From positions 1-5,257 of the forward strand of contig DJYX01000251.1 of NCBI GenBank assembly GCA_002450295.1: DNA of 5,257 nt. The letters run 5' to 3'. The translations under genes were made by a program, and so were the position numbers. This document shows, piece after piece, positions 1-5,257 of this stretch. The first letter of the stretch is position 1; each line of letters begins with the position of its first letter. The notes under the pieces are model-generated. The model was given only the letters and a program-made list of their open reading frames with translations. It did not search any database and was not told the DNA's origin. The DNA is from Deltaproteobacteria bacterium UBA6967 (GTDB lineage: Bacteria > SAR324 > NAC60-12).

Positions 1-1349
1 TTGATCGAACTGCGCAAGTTGTTACTTTTTGCGAGTTCTTCACGAATTCTTTGGAAAATCAGGACGTTTGCATCAACTGCCATACCTGTTGTCAGTACGA
101 TTCCTGCCATGCCGGGCAGCGTTAAGGTGGCACCGACCCCACCCAGGACAGCGATGATAAGTAAGAGGTTGAATACCAAGGCGACTGCAGCGAAGACACC
201 GGCGAGCCGGTAATAGACCATCATAAAGATTAAGACCAGAAGCCCACCAAGCAGCAGCGAGATAAGGCCTTGCTCAACGGAATCTTCACCGAGGGAAGCA
301 CCAACGGTTCGTTCTTCTCTAATTTCAATGGGGGCTGGCAGAGAACCCGAACGAAGTACTATAGAGAGGTTTCCAGCTTCTTCTGTAGTGAATTGACCCG
401 AAATGGATGCTTCTCCACCGCTAATTTTTTCTCTAATCACTGGGGCTGACTGCACTTTGTCATCCAAAACAATTGCTAGTCGTTTGCCCTGATTTCTTTC
501 AGTCAATTTTGCGAAGCGATCAGCGCCAATAGAATCGAAGGAAAGAGAGACGTAAGGTTGGTTGGTTTGTTGGTCGAAGCGCACCCGAGCATCTCGAATG
601 TACTCCCCAGTCAACAAAACTTCCTTACTCAATACATAAGGGTTGCGGGATATAACTTCCTGCGTGATGGGGTCACGAATTTCCTCGTATTGAACAAGTT
701 CAGTGTAGCGATTATAAGCGGCTGGAGTGGCATCATCATTGACAATACGAAACTCGAGAACGGCTTGCGGTCCAATCAGTTCAATTGCCTGTGCTCGGTC
801 TTTCAAGCCAGGAAGTTGGATGATGATGCTGTTGTCCCCCTGACGTTGAAGAGTGGGTTCGCTGACCCCCAGGCTATCAATGCGATTACGCAAGACTTCC
901 AGAGCTTGTGTAATTGCATTCTCTTGAATGCGAGTTAACTCCTCTGGGAGGAGCGTCAACGTTGTCCTGTTGTTGGGTTGCTCTGCTGCTGTGAACTGAA
1001 CTAATAAGCGATCGTAGGGGGACTCGGTCAGATTGACGGTCTCCCCTTTTTCCATCTCCAAGATGACGACGTTGTTCTCTTGGCGGACTTCGACAAATTT
1101 GACGTAGTTGTCCAGCAACAAATCTTCCAATTCCTGAGCAGTACGGCTAACAGTTTCCTTAACGGCTTCTTCAACCTTGATCTCAATGTCGAGGTACATT
1201 CCCCCTTGGAGATCTAGCCCTAGGTTCACACGATTTGGATATTGTTGAGGATCAACCCCAGGTTGGTAGGCTTGATAAGTGGGCAGACTATAAAAAACGG
1301 CTGCCGCAAAGACCAACAGGATCAGCAAGCCTTTGACACGTACATTCAT
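1..1349 (-). CDS. secD: Protein translocase subunit SecD (3' end beyond the left edge)
   Basis: SecD forms the SecDF(-YajC) complex in the inner membrane and uses the proton gradient to help pull secreted proteins out of the SecYEG channel. Seen: 449 codons with no stop, starting at ATG 1349 and running off the left edge. Residues 7-24 form the first membrane helix. LGLDLQGG follows at 43-50, then the family block LRNRIDSLGVSEP at 153-165, GKRLAIVLDDKVQSAPVI at 288-305 and the stretch AGNLSIVLRSGSLPAPI near 325-341. Three hydrophobic segments follow at about 360-380, 384-404 and 410-431. GMAVDANVLIF at 422-432 holds the conserved intramembrane Asp (D426) linked to proton coupling in the family. 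The next residue is Gln where Glu is usual (FERIREE). Only the last membrane helices are missing, so whether it is fused to SecF cannot be seen. The Shine-Dalgarno is weak (AAAGAA about 8 nt before the ATG), which fits translation in an operon behind yajC, 51 bp upstream. Identity is secure. Confidence 0.97.
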   Translation of the reverse strand, partial: MNVRVKGLLILLVFAAAVFYSLPTYQAYQPGVDPQQYPNRVNLGLDLQGGMYLDIEIKVEEAVKETVSRTAQELEDLLLDNYVKFVEVRQENNVVILEMEKGETVNLTESPYDRLLVQFTAAEQPNNRTTLTLLPEELTRIQENAITQALEVLRNRIDSLGVSEPTLQRQGDNSIIIQLPGLKDRAQAIELIGPQAVLEFRIVNDDATPAAYNRYTELVQYEEIRDPITQEVISRNPYVLSKEVLLTGEYIRDARVRFDQQTNQPYVSLSFDSIGADRFAKLTERNQGKRLAIVLDDKVQSAPVIREKISGGEASISGQFTTEEAGNLSIVLRSGSLPAPIEIREERTVGASLGEDSVEQGLISLLLGGLLVLIFMMVYYRLAGVFAAVALVFNLLLIIAVLGGVGATLTLPGMAGIVLTTGMAVDANVLIFQRIREELAKSNNLRSSI

Positions 1350-1400
1350 GGGTGGTGTTTCTTTAATTCTGAAAACTTTGGAGTACCAAGAAAAGTTAGC

Positions 1401-1766
1401 TCAAGACTCATCCTTGGATTCGTTGTCAGAGGCACTTGCATCCTTGGCCTTCTGCACAACACGGGAAACTTGCCCACGATCCATCTGAATCCTGACCTTG
1501 TCAGCAATTTCTACGGTGATTGTGTCTTCTCCGAGCTTGAAAATCGTCCCGTGAATACCAGAGTTTGTCACGACTTTATCACCCTTGCCCAAGGCATTCA
1601 GCATGGCTCGCAATTCTTTTTGGCGCTTTTGCTGTGGTCGGATGATCAAGAAATAAAAAATGGCGAAGATTAGAATGAGGGGGCCAAACTGCACGAGCAT
1701 AGCGGTAGTGTCACCACCGCCCAGACCAGCATCCTGCGCCCATGCCTCGCGAATGAAGAAATCCAT
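1401..1766 (-). CDS. yajC: Sec translocase accessory subunit YajC
   Basis: YajC is a small single-pass inner-membrane protein that co-purifies with SecDF; it is conserved but usually dispensable. Seen: 121 residues, near the usual 85-120. A short N-terminal stretch containing AWAQDAG precedes a strongly hydrophobic helix at about 24-42, followed by the family hallmark FYFLIIRPQQKRQKE (37-51). A small cytoplasmic domain follows with GDKVVTNSGIHGTI (62-75), VEIADKVRIQMDRGQV (85-100) and a charged, low-complexity tail rich in Ser, Asp, Glu and Lys. The ATG at 1766 is preceded by GGAG with a 9-nt spacer, which supports this start. It is the first visible gene of the unit and secD follows 51 bp downstream on the same strand, the standard arrangement. 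Whether tgt or queA lies further upstream, as in enterobacteria, is answered here: it does not, because the upstream neighbour is a divergent phosphatase gene. Confidence 0.96.
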   Translation of the reverse strand: MDFFIREAWAQDAGLGGGDTTAMLVQFGPLILIFAIFYFLIIRPQQKRQKELRAMLNALGKGDKVVTNSGIHGTIFKLGEDTITVEIADKVRIQMDRGQVSRVVQKAKDASASDNESKDES

Positions 1767-1775
1767 AGAAAGTTA

Positions 1776-1779
1776 CTCC
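1776..1779 (-). promoter_or_regulatory. Ribosome binding site of yajC
   Basis: On the minus strand GGAG sits nine bases before the yajC ATG at 1766. This is a normal Shine-Dalgarno core and spacing, and it fixes the chosen start. It is clearly stronger than the one before secD. Confidence 0.7.
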
Positions 1780-1819
1780 AATTAGTGAATTGCCTAAATC
1801 CGGAAAAATAGCAAAGCTA

Positions 1820-1831
1820 AGTATACTAGCA
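1820..1831 (-). promoter_or_regulatory. Possible promoter -10 region for the yajC-secD unit
   Basis: On the minus strand the sequence reads TGCTAGTATACT. It contains either an extended -10 (TGC followed by TAGTAT) or a good plain -10 hexamer (TATACT). Transcription starting some seven bases downstream would give a leader of roughly 45 nt before yajC. No convincing -35 hexamer lies 16-18 bp upstream; TTGCAG is present but only 14 bp away from TATACT. The core AGTATACT (1820-1827) is a perfect palindrome, so a -10 also reads toward the phosphatase gene, again without a clear -35. This is inference from consensus only. Confidence 0.35.
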
Positions 1832-1992
1832 CAAACAAGCTGCAAGCGCTATGCTCAAATTTACTTGTAGCCTTGCCTGCTAAGCTACTCTTGAATAGAA
1901 GAGAGCGTTATTGGCTATTGCCGGGCGTTCTTCGTGCAGTACCTTTGGGCAAAACAAACCTCCTGAATCCAACCATCACCAGCTGGGACCGA

Positions 1993-2775
1993 ATGCAGAC
2001 TTGGAATCTTGTATTTGACATCGACTTTACCCTCACTGGAGATCTGCCATCGTTACGTAAACTTGGGCAAAAACTCCAACGTCTCCAACAAGGAGGCCAG
2101 GTTCGGGTAATGTTCTGCACAGGTAGGCCTTATCCTGATGTGCTCCACGGATTGAAGCATGAGGAGTTGCCTCAGCCAGACGCCATTATTGCTCAAACGG
2201 GAGTTGAACTTTATCTACCTCCTTTTGGTAGTTTTTCGACACCACTTCTTGATTGGCAACTACAACTTGAGAAGTTTGGCTTCTCTGCGGAGGAAGTTCA
2301 TCAGCGATTGATTGACTTAAATGATGTGATCAGCCTGGAGGCAGCCAATTGCCAGACACCCTACAAGGTCTCGTACGCAATCATGGACCCTAAACAGCCG
2401 CTTGAGTGGTTAGCCGAAATTTCAAGGCGCATGATGGAGCCTGTTGGACGCTACCAAGTGATCTGTGCTGCTTTTGGAGAAAGTTACTATGTCGATATTT
2501 TGCCAGGAATGGTCAACAAGGGGAAAGCACTGCGCTACCTGCTGGAACTACTGAAATGGCAGGAAGCAAACACAATTGTTGCTGGGGACAGTGGTAACGA
2601 TCAGTCAATGTTTGACGAAGGTTTTAAGGGAATTCTCGTGGGCAATGCTCGGCCAGAAGTCAAAGAATATTTGCAGAAATTTCCAGCGAAGCAGTTCTAC
2701 CAAGCGCAGCAAAATTATGCGAAGGGTGTGTTGGAAGGACTGGCTCATTGGCAGGTTTCAACCTTTGACAATTGA
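1993..2775 (+). CDS. HAD-superfamily sugar-phosphate phosphatase, sucrose-phosphatase-like (S6PP/Cof type)
   Basis: Predicted soluble Mg-dependent phosphatase of the HAD family, cap type C2, close to sucrose-6-phosphate phosphatases. Seen, numbering from the ATG at 1993 (260 residues): motif I DIDFTLTGD at 9-17 with nucleophile D9 and general acid/base D11; motif II FCTGRP at 41-46 with T43; motif III lysine in NKGKAL at 175-180; motif IV GDSGND at 198-203 with D199 and D203. The cap region has TPYKVSY at 122-128, which resembles the KVSY/KVSF segment of sucrose phosphatases, and the C-terminus has NYAKGVLEGLAHW. Length fits the family (about 250-270). Start choice: the frame is open back to a TTG at 1873, but that adds 40 residues with no family resemblance and no Shine-Dalgarno. 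The ATG at 1993 puts motif I near the N-terminus as usual, with GGGA five bases before it. No glycosyltransferase lies beside it, so the substrate (sucrose phosphate, glucosylglycerol phosphate, mannosyl-phosphoglycerate or another) is undecided. It is divergent from yajC and convergent with the fusion gene. Confidence 0.83.
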   Translation: MQTWNLVFDIDFTLTGDLPSLRKLGQKLQRLQQGGQVRVMFCTGRPYPDVLHGLKHEELPQPDAIIAQTGVELYLPPFGSFSTPLLDWQLQLEKFGFSAEEVHQRLIDLNDVISLEAANCQTPYKVSYAIMDPKQPLEWLAEISRRMMEPVGRYQVICAAFGESYYVDILPGMVNKGKALRYLLELLKWQEANTIVAGDSGNDQSMFDEGFKGILVGNARPEVKEYLQKFPAKQFYQAQQNYAKGVLEGLAHWQVSTFDN

Positions 2776-2824
2776 TAGGAAAGGTATTTGAGATTGAAAT
2801 TCAGGTGGGGGTTTGTAGATTTTT
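2776..2824. other. Convergent intergenic gap with no clear terminator
   Basis: These 49 bases separate the stop codons of two converging genes. I looked for a GC-rich hairpin followed by a T run in either direction and found none. There is a short G run followed by T-rich sequence, but no matching C-rich arm. Termination may rely on Rho or on structures inside the coding ends. Confidence 0.5.
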
Positions 2825-5257
2825 TCAGGCTAGCTGCAGAGGAACTTCCCGGAGTATCTGTTCGAGATTGTTGCAAAGCCGTTCTGCTTCAGAATCTGGA
2901 AAAACCAGTGGGGGTTTGAACTTGATCACATTATGATCCGGCCCATCTGTACTGAGCAGGAATCCTTGGGCTTTCATCCGCTCCACAACATAGGTTGCAC
3001 GAGCTGCACAAGGTATTCTTTGTACGGGATCAGCAACGAACTCCATACCAAGAAAGAGGCCCTCCCCACGAACTTGTCCCAGCGCCGGACAACGCTTTGA
3101 CATTCCCTTCCATCGTTCAAGCAGATAATTCCCCAAGGTCAGTGCATGCTTTTGGAGGTTTTCTTCTTCAATCACATCCAATACGGCGTTACCCACTGCC
3201 GCAGAAACAGGGTTTCCACCAAAGGTGTTGAAGTATTCCATTCCATTGGCAAAGGCTTCTGCAATTTCGGTAGTGGTGATCACAGCTGCGAGAGGATGTC
3301 CATTACCGATCGGTTTTCCCAGAGTAACAATATCTGGAACGACTCCCTGTAGTTCAAATCCCCAAAAGGTTTTCCCCACCCTACCAAAACCAACCTGTAC
3401 CTCATCGGCAATGCACAGTCCTCCAAGCCTGCGAACTCCAGCATAAGCGGTCTGTAGATAATTTTCTGGAAGAACAATCTGTCCTCCACAACTCAAAATT
3501 GATTCGCAAATGAATCCAGCCAACCCGGTTTCGGATTTTGCGAGTGATTCTGCGTGCTCAATGACCTTTCCCCCATAGGCTGAGCCTGGATCAGGGTGAT
3601 GCTCTCTGTACACTCCACGATACGCATCAGGCATGGGAGTGGTTCTTACCCAGTCTGGTGCTCCTTTTCCACCAGGCCCATTGTGCTTGTACGGACTCAA
3701 GTCGATCAGAGATTTTGTATGCCCATGATAGCCAACGTCCACCACCACCATTCCCTGAGCTTGGGTGTGGGCTTGAGCTAGTCGTAGCGCCAGTTCATTG
3801 GCTTCACTGCCAGTACAAACCAAGAAACAGACGTTCAGTGGGTCAGGAAACAAGCCACACAAGCGCTCTGCGTACCTGACGAGTTCGGGGTGAAGGTAGC
3901 GAGTGTTTGTGTTGAGTAGGCTACTTTGTTTTCTTTGGGCTTCGACAACCCTCGGATGACAGTGCCCGACATGAGCAACATTGTTCACACAGTCAACAAA
4001 GCGACGCCCGAGAGAATCAATCAGGTAGACTCCCTCTCCCCGTAAAATAGTGAGCGGCTTTTTGTAGGACAGAGAGAGGTTGCGTCCCATGATGTGGAGA
4101 CGTCTTGCCAATAAATCTTGTGGCAGGCCTTCCGGTTCTACCCAGGATTGCTCTTGGATTCCGAGTAAACGATAGGGATTGGGGCTGAGCTGCTTCCAGA
4201 AACTTTGTTCGGAAGGCAAGGCGACACCCGGGAAATCGGTTTCCCATCCCATTCGATGACCGATTACCTGCAAGTGCAAATGTGGAGGCCAGTTGCCATT
4301 TCGGGGTGATGCTCCGATCCTCGCAATACGAGTCCCGGCTTGGACGAAGTCTCCCGGTTGCCAGAGTGCTAGGCATTCTGGATCAAGATGGCCGTAGAGC
4401 GTGAAGAAGTTCTCTCCATTCAGATCCTCATGCTGCAACATGAGTGTAGGGCCATAGTCCTGCTCTTGAGCGTTATCATGAACTGTGACGAAGGTCCCAT
4501 CCAGTGGAGCAAATATGGGAGTTCCAGCTAGTCCGAAAACATCCAGTCCCAGGTGTACGGTCCGTGACTCTAGATCCTGCTGAAATTCAGGTGCCGTGTA
4601 GCAAAGTCGAATCTCATCATAGAGTCCAAGAGCGAAGATCTTTTGTGCACTTTCAATGGCTTGTTGAATGCGAGCAGACTGTTCCTCAACTTCACCACTC
4701 AGCCAATCGCTGGTAGGGCTCTCGATTCCCAGTGGCAAGAGCAGGGTGTTGTCGGGAGTGAGAGCTTGGCCCATCACTGGAAAAAAAAATTGTTTTTCCA
4801 AAATAGTTTCTAGAGAAACCTTTCGGTGGATAGGGGAATGGCCACAGGCGAATCTGGAGCGGGCAATACCTTCCTCCAGTGAGAGATCCTTTAAGCGTTG
4901 AAGTAACTCTCGAATTGGTTGTTGACTGATCAAGAGATATTCATTTTCCGGCTGCTCCTGAATTTGTTTTGCAGCCATTACGATGCTCACACCGAGTCGC
5001 ATGAGTGCCATTGGCCAGACAAACTCGGCCTCCAGCAAAGAGAGTGGCCTGGCTTGACTGAAACCACTGAGCGTTGCCTGCAATGCTTTCCAAGGAGCTA
5101 TTTGACCAAGAAGAGTATAGGCCAAAGTCACAGCTGCTTCTGCACAAGTCCAGGAAACAACCATGTCGCCAAAGTCGATCAAGCTCAACTCTGGGGGTCC
5201 TTCAAGCTTACCATGAACCAGCACGTTGTAGTCGTTGGCGTCGTTCTGAATCAGGGA
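2825..5257 (-). CDS. Trifunctional-looking fusion: APH-type kinase (partial) - M23 metallopeptidase - class-III aminotransferase/phospho-lyase (5' end beyond the right edge)
   Basis: 810 residues are visible (numbered from the first codon at the right edge) and the N-terminus is missing. The frame is open through the edge, so the GTG at 5224 is an internal Val, not a start. Domain 1, to about residue 110: C-terminal lobe of an APH-fold kinase, with [11 protein letters not shown] (4-14; catalytic D6, N11) and IDFGDM (27-32; metal-binding D28). The FGDM plus [11 protein letters not shown] pattern resembles hydroxylysine kinase. Domain 2, about 228-330: M23/LytM peptidase with HLGLD (H235, D239), YGHL (H290) and HLHLQ (H326, H328), all metal and catalytic positions kept. 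Domain 3, about 385-810: fold-type I PLP enzyme with CTGSEAN (481-487), YHGHT (510-514), [11 protein letters not shown] (616-626; D618), PLP lysine K648 in TLGKPIGNG, and TFGGNP (678-683). It is most like AGXT2L ammonia/phospho-lyases, which split phosphoethanolamine or phosphohydroxylysine into aldehyde, ammonia and phosphate. Inferred role: phosphorylation of an amino alcohol followed by elimination. The substrate and the peptidase's role are unknown. The assignment of domains is firm; the reaction is inferred. Confidence 0.9.
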   Translation of the reverse strand, partial: SLIQNDANDYNVLVHGKLEGPPELSLIDFGDMVVSWTCAEAAVTLAYTLLGQIAPWKALQATLSGFSQARPLSLLEAEFVWPMALMRLGVSIVMAAKQIQEQPENEYLLISQQPIRELLQRLKDLSLEEGIARSRFACGHSPIHRKVSLETILEKQFFFPVMGQALTPDNTLLLPLGIESPTSDWLSGEVEEQSARIQQAIESAQKIFALGLYDEIRLCYTAPEFQQDLESRTVHLGLDVFGLAGTPIFAPLDGTFVTVHDNAQEQDYGPTLMLQHEDLNGENFFTLYGHLDPECLALWQPGDFVQAGTRIARIGASPRNGNWPPHLHLQVIGHRMGWETDFPGVALPSEQSFWKQLSPNPYRLLGIQEQSWVEPEGLPQDLLARRLHIMGRNLSLSYKKPLTILRGEGVYLIDSLGRRFVDCVNNVAHVGHCHPRVVEAQRKQSSLLNTNTRYLHPELVRYAERLCGLFPDPLNVCFLVCTGSEANELALRLAQAHTQAQGMVVVDVGYHGHTKSLIDLSPYKHNGPGGKGAPDWVRTTPMPDAYRGVYREHHPDPGSAYGGKVIEHAESLAKSETGLAGFICESILSCGGQIVLPENYLQTAYAGVRRLGGLCIADEVQVGFGRVGKTFWGFELQGVVPDIVTLGKPIGNGHPLAAVITTTEIAEAFANGMEYFNTFGGNPVSAAVGNAVLDVIEEENLQKHALTLGNYLLERWKGMSKRCPALGQVRGEGLFLGMEFVADPVQRIPCAARATYVVERMKAQGFLLSTDGPDHNVIKFKPPLVFPDSEAERLCNNLEQILREVPLQLA
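4778..4800. repeat. A/T-rich perfect inverted repeat with a 9-base homopolymer inside the fusion gene
   Basis: TGGAAAAA (4778-4785) and TTTTTCCA (4793-4800) are perfect inverted arms around a 7-base loop. On the coding strand the site ends in nine consecutive T, encoding three Phe codons in the stretch [11 protein letters not shown] between the kinase and peptidase domains. The reading frame is continuous across it. It is probably incidental to Lys/Gln/Phe codons, but it is a natural place for polymerase slippage or a sequencing indel. Confidence 0.6.

Noticed and set aside
1..213. 70-codon open frame on the plus strand at the left edge
   Set aside because: It is antisense to the SecD region carrying the conserved VDANVLIF motif and has no features of its own.
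558..938. 126-codon open frame on the plus strand
   Set aside because: It lies entirely antisense to well-conserved SecD sequence and shows no recognisable motif or ribosome binding site.
1242..1673. 143-codon open frame on the plus strand
   Set aside because: It overlaps the end of yajC and the start of secD in antisense; its residues look like reverse-strand translation of those genes.
4017..4376. 119-codon open frame on the minus strand
   Set aside because: It is an alternative frame within the M23/lyase junction of the fusion gene, whose own frame carries all conserved motifs.
4778..4800. Inverted repeat plus T run as an intrinsic terminator
   Set aside because: The stem is almost all A-T and lies in the middle of an intact coding frame; the T run is part of the stem rather than following a GC-rich hairpin.
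5222..5224. GTG as the start of the fusion gene
   Set aside because: The same frame continues upstream to the window edge and encodes the kinase catalytic loop QNDANDYN, so the codon is an internal valine.

Overview
The window shows an ordinary bacterial chromosome segment of roughly balanced base composition, with three coding blocks and no mobile element, CRISPR array or RNA gene that I can see. The yajC-secD order and the protein sequences suggest a Gram-negative, probably proteobacterial organism. A marine delta-like or SAR324-like lineage is only a guess from the general look of the proteins; no taxonomic marker gene is present.

Left block (1-1766, minus strand): yajC followed 51 bp downstream by secD, which runs off the left edge. 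These are accessory parts of the Sec protein-export machinery and very probably one operon; secF would be expected next, outside the window. The yajC leader (1767 to about 1850) carries a good Shine-Dalgarno sequence and a plausible promoter.

Middle (1993-2775, plus strand): a HAD-superfamily phosphatase of the sucrose-phosphatase-like (Cof/S6PP) type, divergent from yajC. All four HAD motifs are present. The reading frame stays open upstream to a TTG at 1873, but the protein most likely begins at the ATG at 1993.

Right block (2825-5257, minus strand, convergent with the phosphatase): most of a very large fusion protein cut by the right edge. In order it has the C-terminal part of an APH/hydroxylysine-kinase-like small-molecule kinase, an M23 (LytM-type) metallopeptidase domain with all its metal-site residues, and a complete class-III PLP aminotransferase-fold domain of the AGXT2L (ammonia/phospho-lyase) kind. 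Kinase plus phospho-lyase makes sense as a two-step pathway: phosphorylate an amino alcohol, then eliminate phosphate and ammonia. The peptidase domain between them has no obvious role and is the most interesting thing here. The architecture itself is known in bacteria, so it is under-characterised rather than new.
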